Shown one piece after another: positions 38,811-50,337 of a stretch of DNA of 64,000 nucleotides (the first letter of the stretch is position 1; each line of letters opens with the position of its first letter). The position numbers were made by a program, and so were the translations under genes. The notes under the pieces are model-generated. The model was not told where the DNA came from. It did not search any database and saw nothing but the letters and a program-made list of their open reading frames with translations. Source of the stretch: Tetragonia tetragonoides (taxonomy: Eukaryota > Streptophyta > Magnoliopsida > Caryophyllales > Aizoaceae); NCBI GenBank assembly GCA_038025085.1, contig CM076149.1, positions 30,417,001-30,481,000 on the forward strand, in the 5' to 3' direction.

Positions 38811-40019
38811 TCATAATATTTTCACTTACATTACTATATGTACAGATCACAAAGTTTAAGGTATTTGTTCTCTCTCTCTTTGTGCGTCTAAAATAATAAC
38901 TAATGTAATATATTTACTAATATAAAATTAATTAATTTTTGGGTTCTTCTTGCATATTGTGTTTCCGTCACTATTAAGGTTCTGTTCTCTTCATCTTCTT
39001 TTTACTGAAAACTTATCTACACAATATGGAGCTGGACTTAAAATTTTGGATCTAGACTTAAATTTTTAGATATGGAGTTAAATTTACTGAAATAAACTTA
39101 TTTCTATTGACTCAACAATTACAAAGAGTCTATATTGTACTTCGGTTTACTTAATTGAACTAGATTTTTCTGATTTGAACTTCTTTTTAATGAAAGAAAC
39201 TGAATTTTACTGAAACTTTATGAAATTTCTTGAATACTTCGGTGAGAAGTTGAAGAGAACAAGGTCTAAGCCATAATTTAAATATGTAAATCTTACTAAT
39301 TGAATGATATATTCAATATTTGTATTTTGGCATACAGGCTATTAGTTGAGCGATCACGTCCATCAAAAAGATCAAATAAGTATTTTTCCGGTAAGTTTTA
39401 ACTTATATCTTTAGTTATTTACCAATTCACGTCCCCTGAAAAAAAAAATACCAATTCATATTTTTGCCTTTCTTATTGATATTTTATTAATAGGCTTATA
39501 GTATATATGAGGAATTAATCTGTTTCATGCTCAATACAGTGAAAATGTTATGCTACATCCTACAAATTTTTTAGACCAGTTAATGTATTGATAATTCTCA
39601 AATACACTAGGCAGTGTGCTTTGTTTACATGTCCAATGAGTTTTTATTAGGTGCATTAAAATATTTTCATTTCAGAATTGTATGACAAATAATTTTAAAT
39701 TGTACGATTAAAAGAAAAAAAGAAGGAATTCTGGTTCGCTTAATTTGATTCCACAAAGTTAGGGTTGTATGGTTTTTATCTCTTTTAGTTTCTTCACCTT
39801 TTTATTAAACAAATAATTTTTATGGAACTTAAACTTAGGTGAACCTAAATTCTGACACAACTTTATATTTGGTGCATATAATTAATTGATTACAAAACCA
39901 GAGTTTAATATTATTTTTTTTGGTTTGTTAAGATGAGATACAAACGCCAGTAATCAGATGATATATACATTATATAGAGAAGAGGAACTTGATCTTGGAA
40001 CCCATATATAAGAGTGAAA
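38811..40019. other. No gene seen
   Basis: AT-rich sequence. Repeated ACTGAA/TTAAATTT words occur at 39010-39240. No coding region or RNA gene recognised. Confidence 0.4.
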
Positions 40020-40047
40020 CTAGTTTTACCCCCGTATTTCGCACGGG
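40020..40047 (-). mobile_element. Helitron 3' terminus
   Basis: On the minus strand the hairpin CCCGT-GCGAAAT-ACGGG (40047-40031) is followed by GGTAAAACTAG (ending at 40020) and then T, the Helitron pattern of a hairpin shortly before CTAG with insertion next to T. The body would extend to higher coordinates, but its 5' end was not found. It may be cut by the MULE element at 40263. Confidence 0.55.
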
Positions 40048-40993
40048 CTCGTAAAATCATTTTTATATAAGGTTTAATGGTCTTATCCAAATATATCATG
40101 ATTCATGAGAATGGATGTATGCAGCGCATATTCAACGTTGGCATAAAGTCATGAACTTGATTAAATAGAGGAAATAGTTTTGGTGTTAAGGATACCTATA
40201 GAGACTCTATCCATAGTAGAAAGGGAATTAGAGTCATTCTGAAAGTATATGCTTAATTTATTGAAAAATTTGCTCTAAATAATCCCAAGTTAAAATATCA
40301 CTATCAATAATCCCAAGTTGTAACCATTGTGCTAATAATGGTTTGGAACTTAACATCGTTAGTTGATCCGTTAGTGCTTGCTTATTTGGCTATAAAATCA
40401 ATTATTGCTTATACTTTTACTCTTCCAGCCATGCTCATGCCAGAATTAATCCCCAACTCCATAACTCATCAGTATCCCATATTCCCTTTCCCTATCAGAG
40501 AATCACATTTATGTTTGAAGACCCTAATATAATGGAACATTATTTCCATTAATTGAGCCTACAAATCTAAAACCAAGAATGGTCAATTGAAAACTAAATA
40601 AAAGGCACTCTTTTATCTTCCCCTCATCTTCTCTCTCTCCCTCTCTCTCTCTCTGACCATATCACTCGAACCATTGAAAATTTTGGGAGCTTGAGTAGAA
40701 ATTTATGACTTGTTCGGTCACAGTATTAGACATATAGGCGATGACAAAATTGTATTCATGCTAGTTTAGCATACATGAAATAACCATGGTGTCCTTAGCC
40801 ATATATATATATATATATATATATATGGGAGATAAGGACATGGTGGTCAAGAGAGAGAAAAGGGGAGAAAGATATTGAACATGAGGGGGTGCTTTCACAG
40901 AGAAAGGAAGAATTAAGCAGATGGGGGAGGAGAGAGAACTAGTAATGTAATATTCCGTAGAATCTAGCTAGAAAGGAGAAAAAATAACAATTC

Positions 40994-41191
40994 TGTTATG
41001 AAATATATTATATGTGGATATACACTATATTGTAGAGATATTGTACCTATATACTTACCATATATTGTACTAGGGTTCTTGCTCTCCAAGCAAAACCCTA
41101 GCCCCTCTTGTACTATATATATCCCTCATGTGAATAATACAGACACCTCTTGCTCCCCTTTTCTCTCTATCTCTCTAAGTGTTTCACAACA
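40994..41191 (+). repeat. Copia 5' LTR
   Basis: 198 bp, TG...CA, with a TATATATAT promoter-like run and a CTCTCT tract near the end. 8 of 198 positions differ from the 3' LTR. Confidence 0.92.
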
Positions 41192-41204
41192 CGTTATCAG
41201 CACC
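41192..41204 (+). other. Putative primer-binding site of the copia element
   Basis: CGTTATCAGCACC immediately follows the 5' LTR, a variant seen in plant copia elements in place of TGGTATCAGAGC. Function inferred from position. Confidence 0.55.
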
Positions 41205-42653
41205 ATCTCTAACCCTAGCTACTATTAATAATAAATGAAATAAATATAACAGTGGGAGCCAAATCGATTGATGTGCAAATTGACGGCTTCTTATTGTTTG
41301 GAAAGAAAGGAAGAGAAGGGGGCTTGAGAAAATTGGTTGTGTCAGCAAGATCCAAAGTCGTGAAGTCATATGTGATCGGCCAAGACTACCGTGCATTATT
41401 ATGATCTGGAGCCGTTTGATATAAACATCAGTTACATCACCAGCTTCGATTCACGTATTGGTTATTCAACCATTGGTAATTTATGTATACATTTACTATG
41501 GACACCAGGTATTTAATTCACATCAATAAAGCATATATGGTTGTCAATTGAATATTTAAATTTTGGTTATTCTCATATAAGACTCGTAAGTATTATAAAT
41601 ATGCGCTTATAGAATATTAAATTCAATCCAACATGCTATAACCATTCCGTCCATCTTTGCAATTATGCACTTATGACTTATGTTGCTCTTGTTTATGGCA
41701 TAACCGATTACTATAACCCTTACCTTTCAAGTTTTTCCATCTTTGCAATTAACTAAAATCATAAATTTATTGCTATCTAGGAGTATCAACTGGACTTTCA
41801 TGTTCTGCCAAGTAATAATGTTTGACTATGCACTGGATTTCCTTTTGCATGTATATGTGTGTAACAATAATATATGTTCACAACTAATAGGTATATGTTT
41901 CGTTTTATGTTTAACTGAGATAGCCCTATATGATTATTTACATGTTGAATTACTCTCAAATAATGCATACCCCGGTATAGTGAGAACTCCTAATAGATGG
42001 CAATTCGATATGATGGCATTAGTTATTGTTTGTGCAATAAATATAGTTCTCTTGATTACATGCTCAATGTTTTCCTCATCTTACTAACTGATATTGACAT
42101 GTCATACTTATGTAAGCTAACTAATGACGGTTTGTCACTTAAGGGATTTTTCCACTTAGATTGAGTGCAATTAAGAAGTGTTCAGTTGTTTGTCATTGAA
42201 GTATATACATTGAGTATTAGTTAAATTGTTTATTGACTAGTATTGGTGGTATTGATTTGGGCGTAGCCATTATCGATCTCTAATTTACATACTGATTTCT
42301 TGAGATTGGAATTTTATAGTATATCTATGACTTTGAAAAAACTTTTATGTCATACAGATTCGCTCATGGGATTATATTTTTGTTTTTCGGTATCTTCATG
42401 TAAATTCTACAGACTTCTTCAAGTATATGACACTTGCTTTTATGCAATGAATGGATGAAATATAATGTTAGAGACACCATTATCTTTAAATAAATAATCA
42501 TGCAAATAATATTGAGTATTCGCTCAATATACTTATCTTGAAGATAAGTTCATATAAAGCCTAAAGGCTCGTAAATTGGGACGTTGAAGAAACTAGTGTG
42601 AGCTTGTACAAATCATGTTCTATAAGATTTGCTCATAATTATAAACTCCAAGT

Positions 42654-43045
42654 ATGGAAGTTAATTATAGTGATCATGTGAATCACAAAAAGAGGTATCT
42701 TCAATGAGACAAAATATTGGATGATGAAACACAACCATAGAGATACCCATTTTGTGATGTTCGAATCACTATCAATAATGTATATCAATCTCCATTGACA
42801 TATATTTTTCCAATTAAACTGTAGGCTTCAGGCCAAAGGATTTTTTCGTTATTGCAAATTTACCGAACTTCTCATCTTTATGAGACTTCTGGCCCAAAAT
42901 TTCATGAACTGCTAGTTCATATATTCAATTTAACATCAATATCATCATGAGCTTCAGGTCATGGTTGTGTTTCATCATCCAATATTTTGTCTCATTGAAG
43001 ATACCTCTTTTTGTGATTCACATGATCACTATAATTAACTTCCAT
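42654..43045. repeat. Perfect 85-bp inverted repeat with 222-bp spacer
   Basis: 42654-42738 is the exact reverse complement of 42961-43045 (85 of 85 by my reading). The spacer 42739-42960 is the reverse complement of 46098-46321, the sequence that would naturally follow the left arm. The right arm plus spacer are therefore one inverted copy of the copia sequence spanning the insertion point. The transcript could fold into a long hairpin. Confidence 0.92.
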
Positions 43046-43046
43046 T

Positions 43047-45111
43047 GATTGTAAGATAATAGAGCCATTGGTTAGCAAGCAATGGTTTGTAACAATGGAG
43101 CCACTGGCGGAGAAAGCCCTGTATGCAGTTGAAAAAGGAGAGCTAACCATCCTACCTGAAAGATTTGAAAAGGTATTCCATTGATTGTACAAGCGGAAGG
43201 ACGAATGACAATTGCATATTTCCTCTTTGTTTTTGTATATACTTCTCTGCATATAGAGTAATGGAACACATAAATGCAGTGCTATATGAAAATGATTGTG
43301 CTTGCTTCAAAAGTTGAAGACGTACATTACTGGCTTATAAATGAAGCAGTTAGGGATTAACATGCAGAGCCTTGTAAGCAATAAGCTCAATCCGGAGCTT
43401 CAACTATAAGTAATTTTTTCTTAGAAGCTAGACCTAGTCTGTAAAATATTCTTTTTCCGCAATAATTATTTTATTTGCAGAAATCAAAGAATTCGGCAGA
43501 CACTACAAAACTTGTGGTTTTTCCTAAAATGGTGATTGGATGGCGGGTAGAATAGGGAAACAATGACATGTATGTGTTTTCATGATTAGTTTTTGAGATG
43601 TAAGATGATTATGGTGGAGGGGAACATAGGGCAAAGTTCTTCATCTACACAACAATTTTCCCACTTATTGACCTCTACAACTCTCTTTAAATAGCACAAA
43701 TAAACTTTGAAAACAAATTTATTTATTTGGAAATATTGCCAGTAATGGTAAGGCTGTAACCACCTTTTATAAGCAAGCTTTTGGCTTTAACCATGCATGA
43801 TAATTGTTCTTAATGTTTTTAGCAATAACCACCTTTTTTGATCATTTTGCTTTTAGTTCACCACCGCCGTTCACTTTCTGGCCAATTTAAAACCTATACT
43901 ACCCATTTTGCCCCTGCCTCTTATGCCCTCTCTCTCTCCCGCAATCAACCCATCCTCTCTATATCACATTTTTCTGTCCACCAATAACATTTTCCAACCA
44001 CCGCATCAACCATCATATCAACCACCACATCGCCACCACACCACCTCGATTATTTGTCTAATTCTTTCGTCACTTGGGGAACCAAGTCGGGAACCAAAAG
44101 TGGCCACAACCTCTAGCTCGAAGTCACTGATGGAGGAACCTCGCTTATTGATGAAGTAACCCTCCCAATTTGGTGCTTAGAGGTGGTTTGTGGGTGGAAA
44201 ATTGAAGAAAATAAGGCTGGGAAGAAGGTAAAACAGAGGGTAAAAGAGGCAGGGGTAATATGGGTAGTATAGGTCTTTAATTGGCCGGAATGTCCGCAAA
44301 GGTGGTGACTTGAAAGCAAAAAGATCATAAAAGGTGGTTATTGCAATTAAGAAGAGTATTATGAAAGGTGGTTAAAGCCAAAAACTTGCTATTATAAGAT
44401 GGTTAAAGCCAAAAACTTGCTATTATAAGGTGATTATCGGCAATTTTTCCTTGTCTATACCTTCTTAATGATAGTCACATTAGTTCAGGTTTCCAGGAAA
44501 CAAATTTTTTAATTATTTGTCCTTTTGCATTACCTTGTTTCCAAGCTTTTAGAGAAATAATATTTCCGCGTTTCCTGTTTCAACGTTTCCGTTTTCGCTA
44601 CATAATTTCCTACCACTTTCCTTGCTTTTCGGGCTAGTAGTGAGACGTCGACCCAGCTTTTCTATTGGTGCGATGTCGCCCAAATCTTATAGGGTAGGTC
44701 GTTTGGTGAGAGTCGTAGGTTTGTCATCTAGCGTGGTGCCATTTTAGCAGATGTGGTGTGTATCTGCCTACGTTGTCTGTATGTTGCTTCCAGCCAATAG
44801 ATCAGCAAACATGACTATGAATTACCTTTTTGTCGGACCAGCATTTTATGCCTTTTCTTGACTTTCCTCACTTTGGTTTTCTCTTTCTAGATCTATAATC
44901 ATTGGTTATCCAATATCAAAGATTGGTGCATAAGTAGACAATTATGGTGGGGACACCGGATACCAGTTTGGTATATAGTAGGAAAAGATTGTGAAGAGGA
45001 ATATATAGTTGCTAGGAGTCATGAAGAAGCAATTCTTAAAGCTCAGCAGAAGTATGGAAAAGATGCAGAAATATATCAAGATCCCGATGTTCTAGACACT
45101 TGGTTTTCAAG
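43047..45111 (+). pseudogene. Valyl-tRNA synthetase gene fragment (two exons, one intron)
   Basis: ValRS charges tRNA-Val. Exon 1 (43047-43172) reads DCKIIEPLVSKQWFVTMEPL, then AEKALYAVEKGELTILPERF, then EK. The intron is 43173-44890, with GTATTC donor and TTTCTAG acceptor. Exon 2 (44891-45111) reads [20 protein letters not shown], then [18 protein letters not shown], on to [10 protein letters not shown], and ends AG/GTTTGT in mid-codon. This is the class I synthetase region with the conserved [14 protein letters not shown] and DVLDTWFSS blocks. Both exons are open, in frame and joined at legitimate splice sites, so this is genomic DNA, not a processed cDNA. The rest of the gene (N-terminus, KMSK loop, anticodon domain) is absent. 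The intron hosts a MULE-type MITE. It lies within the copia LTRs, so it is a captured fragment, not the host locus. Confidence 0.85.
43729..44450. mobile_element. MULE-type MITE with long TIRs in the ValRS intron
   Basis: The left end GGAAATATTGCC and right end GGCAATTTTTCC open inverted arms of roughly 190 bp. These contain AACCACCTTTTATAA, GCAATAACCACCTTTT and TACCCATTTTGCCCCTGCC with their complements. Flanks TTATTTATT and TTGTCTATA could be a decayed 9-bp TSD (6 of 9). The right arm has a duplicated GGTTAAAGCCAAAAACTTGC unit. 722 bp. Confidence 0.75.
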
Positions 45112-45268
45112 GTTTGTTGATGCAGATTTACGGTCTATGTGTTTCTACAGTTTTTTGTGTTGATGCATGATCATCCTGTAGAATCGCACAGACACCACCC
45201 CACCTCCATTTTTAAGCGGCTGCTTGTTTGTAATTTGTGCTGTTCTTGGATAAATCTGTAGAGCGTGG

Positions 45269-45567
45269 TTGGCCTAACTCGTGAGTAGCATCTACTTTTC
45301 CCACTATTTTCCCTCACAAACCACCCTTTCCACTTCCTCCTCACCCCATTGTCATTTTCCAAAAAGTTTAAAACGCCCCCTAGGACTCTCTAGGAGAGTA
45401 GGAGGCCCAAAAGTAGAACCATCAATTTGGAGCTTCTACTTTTGGGCTCCCAAAGGGTCTTTTGAGCTTCTTAAAAGCTGAAAAATGGGGGTGAGGAGGA
45501 CGTGAGGGGGAGGTTTGTGAGGAAAAATAGGGGAAAAAATAGAAGCTACTCACGAGCTAGGCCTAAC
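45269..45567. mobile_element. Foldback MITE
   Basis: GGCCTAACTCGTGAGTAGC on the left matches the complement of the right end (GGCCTAGCTCGTGAGTAGC). The inverted similarity continues inward for about 90 bp (CCTCACAAACC, TCCTCCTCACCCC). No clear TSD was found, so the edges are approximate. It lies in the next ValRS intron-like stretch. Confidence 0.7.
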
Positions 45568-46097
45568 ACCACCTTAGTAATCAATAGCATATGTGAAACC
45601 ACAGAGTAAGATCCATATTAGACCATTTGTTATCCCTCTTATACACGTAGTGTATTTTATTTCCATGCATATGTAACTTGATCGTAATTAATTCCCGCAC
45701 GTCTAGCACAGGACCTTCAAAACTATGACAATCTTACCATGTAATTTTCCTCAGATCCCCTTTATTATGCTTTCTAAGGAGGATATCTTTGTGCAAGGGA
45801 ACTTGCGTACAAATTCCATACAATAAAAATACCAGTAAAGTGTGAGGCTAGCTGTCGGGTGTCACCCTAATTTCAACCCCAAACAAGTCATCAAGACAGA
45901 TATTGGTCGCTAGAAATCAATTGATTTGGCTAATAAGTTCTATGTTAGAGAATAGCTACTCGAGCACCATTGAAAAGGCTATGGCATGGCTAGAGTATTG
46001 GTCATTACAAACTTACCTCTTATCTCACTTACTAAAAGTTCTTTTGAAGCTGATGACATTGACCTTTGTTTTGTAACCCCCAGCTATAATGTTATTC
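45568..46097 (+). other. Unassigned part of the captured segment
   Basis: It follows the ValRS exon and foldback element and ends where copia sequence resumes near 46098-46112. I do not recognise further ValRS exons. It could be intron or unrelated filler DNA. Confidence 0.4.
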
Positions 46098-46321
46098 GAA
46101 CTGATGTTTCATGATGATATTGATGTTAAATTGAATATATGAACCAGCAGTTCATGAAATTTTGGGCCAGAAGTCTTATAAAGATGAGAAGTTCGGTAAA
46201 TTTGCAATAACGAAAAAATCCTTTGGCCTGAAGCCCACAGTTGAATTGGAAAAATATATGTCAATGGAGATTGATATACATTATTGATAGTGATTCGAAC
46301 ATCACAAAAAGGATATCTCTG
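46098..46321 (+). repeat. Direct partner of the inverted copia segment
   Basis: It matches the reverse complement of 42739-42960 with a handful of differences, including GGGCCAGAAGTCT and CCTTTGGCCTGAAGCC. It marks where original copia sequence resumes after the insertion. Confidence 0.88.
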
Positions 46322-49300
46322 ATTATACAAAAGAGAAATTATTTGATGGTACAATTATCATAACCTGAAGTTCATGATTATAGATTGGCATGGTATCCAC
46401 TTATATAACTTGGGGCCAGAAGTCTCCTAAAGTTGCAAGTTTAATTTTATTGATACAATGATGCAACAAATTAATCTTTGGCCTGAAGTCCAAAATTAAG
46501 TGGGAAAATGCTTATATTCAATATGCATATGAAGCTCGAGACTTGTACCCCTGTATAAATTATTGTTGGGGCAGTAATTTTTTATTGTGTTTTGGATTTT
46601 TATTTCCTACTACGAATGTACGGGAAAGGGGGAGATAGAATGTGAACTGATATTATATTCGCATTCGAATATGTGAGAAACAAGGTCATATGGTTTTTGC
46701 AAGAAACACAAAGTGTTAATTATACTGATGACCTTGTCTTATGACAATGGACTTATGAATAATTAAAGAAAATCTATCAAATAGATAGATATGTACATCC
46801 ATGGAGATTTATATGGACAAGTTGAGAACAAGCTTTAGAAGAGCATGAACTGTATCTCCCCTGAAAATGAGATGTCTTGCCATTAGAAAAGAGACATAAA
46901 ATGAGATGTCTTGCCATTCGAAAAGAGACATACGTTATGTTGTTGGCACATCATACATCTGGCCAGAATCACGTGTAAATGACAATGTCAAAGTTGATTA
47001 TTATTGAGAAAAAAAAAAATTTATCCAGAAGTTAGTTACGTGAAATATTTTATTGATGTGACAGTTTAGGCCATCCGGGTATGAAAACACTTATTCTGTG
47101 AACCTGAAGTTTCTCTTAAATAAATATATGATAATGTGCTCATACTCTCTCGTGTTTTACTAATATGAGGTTTAAAGACAAGACTGATAACGAGATGGAG
47201 TATATATATAGTTTCAAACAATAAAATAGTTTGATTCGAAAAGAGACAAGAGATATTTATAGCAACTTGTATAAATTGAGATTAAGTGGCTAGAAGATCA
47301 CTTAAAAGATGAGTTGCATTGCATTATGCAAGTTCATTATAAAGTACATTTTGAGCGTTTTTATCAATATTTTGATCTCTTGTATGGGGAAAATTATATG
47401 AGCACACATATAACCAACTGCAATTACATGTACTCCCCAAAATTATTATTCTCCACCATAGACCTAATAAAGTGAAACTCATCGAGAGAAGATGAGAATG
47501 TGGTGGATCTAAGCTGAATTTCAACATAATGAAATGCCCATTTATAACTGTCCATGAGAGATATTTTTTCAGCTTATGGGGGAGAATGGTAGAGGAAAGC
47601 TGAATAAAACAATTACATACATTAAGTATGTAGATTGTTGATCCCCGTCTGAACCAGAAGTTCATGACATGATATAAACTTGAGGTTCATATACACGTAT
47701 ACATATATACCAGCTTTATTTCAAACCTCTATGTATTCAAGCATGAAACTCTATGATTTGACTGTCGCACGACTATGACCCTTTGGGAGGCATATCGATG
47801 TACAAATTGGTTATAGAGATACATGTTGTGAGAAATGAGATAGCTTGACAAATATATTAGAATTGATACACATGAAGTCTAGTATATTGAGTTTTACTTT
47901 CATTCAAGTTAAAGTGATTGAGATCGGTTCCAAATGAAAGTATGTCATACAAATATGGCAAGATTGTGCAGTTGGTTGGTACTCGATGAAGAGATATGAA
48001 ACAAGGACGAAGTTTTATAAACTTGTGAATACCCATGAAGAGGTGTGAATATCTGAATCACAAATAGATGGCCTATATGAAAAAGGAAAAGGTACCTCCA
48101 AAGAAAATATTCAGTTATCATTTACCAGTACTGATGGATAATTAATTGAAGTTGATTATAAGATTCAACTATTAATATATTGATACCGGTAAATAATGGA
48201 ACCGATATGCATATATGCAATATACGATGGACATATGAATGGGGATCATATTTATAAATTCCATCTAATGTCGACATATTATTGATTGGAAATAGAAAAT
48301 GAGCTCATGGACCTTCAGTCCAATCAAATTATGGATTTGATATCCAAATTGTACAGTTTACATTATCGAATCATACATTGTGTGCATATAGATTATAAGT
48401 CATATATCATACATGTATCTATATTTTATATCTTATTTCAATATATTTAACATTATTAACTTATCAATTTCATCTCATAATGCATGCACACATTTTCATC
48501 GAAATGTAGTTGTGTAAGTTACTACATATTTTATAGGCGGAAACCTTTAGAAGGAGATGTTTACTCCTATGTTATGTCAATCCCAGAAGGATTGAAGATA
48601 TAGTCCCTGAAGGACTCTAAATACCTTGTTGCATATGTAATGACATACATGGACCTTTGAATAAGTGAGAAGCTCCCGAAGAGCTTATATTGAAATTATA
48701 TGAACCTCTGATATTCAAACTTACAAAAGTCCATGAATCGATGACATACACAAATTATTTGTCTCAAGTAATATCAATGAGAATGAGACAAGATATATTG
48801 TTAGAAAGCATTCACGATTTGGATATAACGTGATGCGAGATACAAAACCTCTTTAAGAGAGTTTTGAATTAATTGATTATTGTCTCAACCACAAGTTTGA
48901 GCATATAAGATTATCGGTCACAAAATCATTAGAATATTCTCTAACTTTTAGAATTGATGTGAAGATCACATTTGTGATGACCTATCGGTAATATTTAATA
49001 TGAGATTGTTATGGTCCTGAAGTACCACAGTTATGAAATAGATGATTCTTATGGTCCTGATTCTCATTCCCATACAAATATTTTGTGATGATATGAGAAA
49101 TATGAGCAACGATTAATATTTTAGATTGGATACCATTTTGTTCCAATATTGACCTCCTATAGAAGGTTTGTATTTATTTTACTAAAAGACCTCCCGAAGA
49201 AGGTGTATGTTAAATGTTTTGGAATTGTAGAAATTGCTCATATATTGTGAAATTGCTATTAAAGGATGAGACTTTACGCACTTCACGTTTTTCTCCTATT

Positions 49301-49867
49301 GCATAGGTTTTTCCCATCGGATTTTCCTAGCAAAGGTTTTGGTGAAGTAGTGGCTGTACTCTTTTTTCCCTTTGTTGAGGTTTTTATCCCATTGAATTTT
49401 ACCTAACAAGGCTTTTAACGAGGCAGCATAACAAGGTTATTATGGAATTTAGAGAGTTCCATATTAATGTCTCCTTTTGTTGGATATATAATTGTTTGAA
49501 ATGATATTTATACGAATGAAAGTTGTATACATCATATTCAAGAAAAATATGAAGATTGTTGGAATCATATTTTAAACATGCAGGAGTCGACACAAGTAAG
49601 AAGACATGTCCTACAGAAGATCACAATCGAATCGACTTGAAGATCTAGATGGATATGGTCATGAGGGGGAGGAAATACGCGCTGCACTCTTTTTCCCTTA
49701 GCCATGGTTTTGTCCCACTGGGTTTCCAGGAAAGGTTTTTAATGAGGCAACATCTCACGCGTATTGAAGAATAATATAATGTACCCTTTTTCCTTCACTA
49801 GGTTTTTGTCCCACTGGGTTTTCCTAGTAAGGTTTTGACGAGACATCTTCTTTAGTGATGTACATCC
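46322..49867 (+). other. Degenerate copia interior
   Basis: AT-rich, with recurrent short words such as CCAGAAGT, CCTGAAGT and TCCCGAAG. The tail (49290-49870) repeats a GGTTTTT.TCCCA.TGG.TTTTCCTA motif three times. No open frame longer than about 113 codons and no RT or integrase motif is seen. Confidence 0.5.
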
Positions 49868-49876
49868 AAGGAGGAG
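49868..49876 (+). other. Polypurine tract of the copia element
   Basis: AAGGAGGAG directly abuts the 3' LTR, as needed for plus-strand priming. Confidence 0.75.
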
Positions 49877-50074
49877 TGTTATGAAATATATTATATGTGG
49901 ATGTACACTATATTGTAGAGATACTGTACCTATATACTTACCATATACTGTACTAGGGTTCTTGCTTTCCAAGCAAAATCCTAGCCCCTCTTGTACTATA
50001 TATATCTCTCATGTGAATAATACAAACACCTCTTTCTCCCCTTTTCTCTCTATCTCTCTAAGTGTTTCACAACA
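49877..50074 (+). repeat. Copia 3' LTR
   Basis: 198 bp, same ends as the 5' LTR, followed by the TSD AATTC. Confidence 0.92.
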
Positions 50075-50337
50075 AATTCCATTTTATTTGGGCAATTATG
50101 ACAAAGAGTTAACAACGTTAGGCGGTGGTGCATTACTGACATGTAAGTAAAAATTTTGGATTATTGGGGGAGATTTTTGAACTTAGGATTATTGTTGGCA
50201 CACCACCTAAACTTGGGATTATTCAATGCAATTTTTCCTAATTTATTTTTCTATACTTCGTAAATAACTATATCAGTTGTCTTTTTAGGATTGCGAAAGC
50301 TTTAGTACATTCAATCAATCTAGCTACCATTCATTTG

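Larger units (their letters stand above)
40994..50074 (+). mobile_element. Ty1/copia-type LTR retrotransposon, degenerate, with captured DNA
   Basis: Two 198-bp LTRs (40994-41191, 49877-50074) run TGTTATG...CACAACA, with a perfect 5-bp TSD AATTC at 40989-40993 and 50075-50079. I count 8 substitutions and no indel between the LTRs. CGTTATCAGCACC directly after the 5' LTR is a copia-style primer site. Repeated CTAGTAAGGTTTTGACGAG-type text near 49690-49860 and a purine tract before the 3' LTR fit the 3' end of copia elements. The interior (41192-42653, 46112-49876) keeps no readable gag, protease, integrase or RT. An insertion with ValRS sequence occupies about 42739-46100. Confidence 0.85.
40263..50238. 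mobile_element. MULE-type non-autonomous element split by a copia element
   Basis: The left end GAAAAATTTGCTC and the complement of the right end (GGAAAAATTGCATTG) lead into long inverted arms sharing AATAATCCCAAGTT twice and a TAACRTCGTTAG word. A perfect 9-bp TSD, TAATTTATT, lies at 40254-40262 and 50239-50247, the length typical of Mutator-like elements. The element's own DNA is 40263-40993 and 50080-50238. The rest is the copia insertion. No transposase is seen. Confidence 0.8.

Noticed and set aside
41743..42087. 114-codon frame in the copia interior
   Set aside because: It shows no gag, protease or integrase motif. Hydrophobic AT-rich sequence can leave such a frame by chance.
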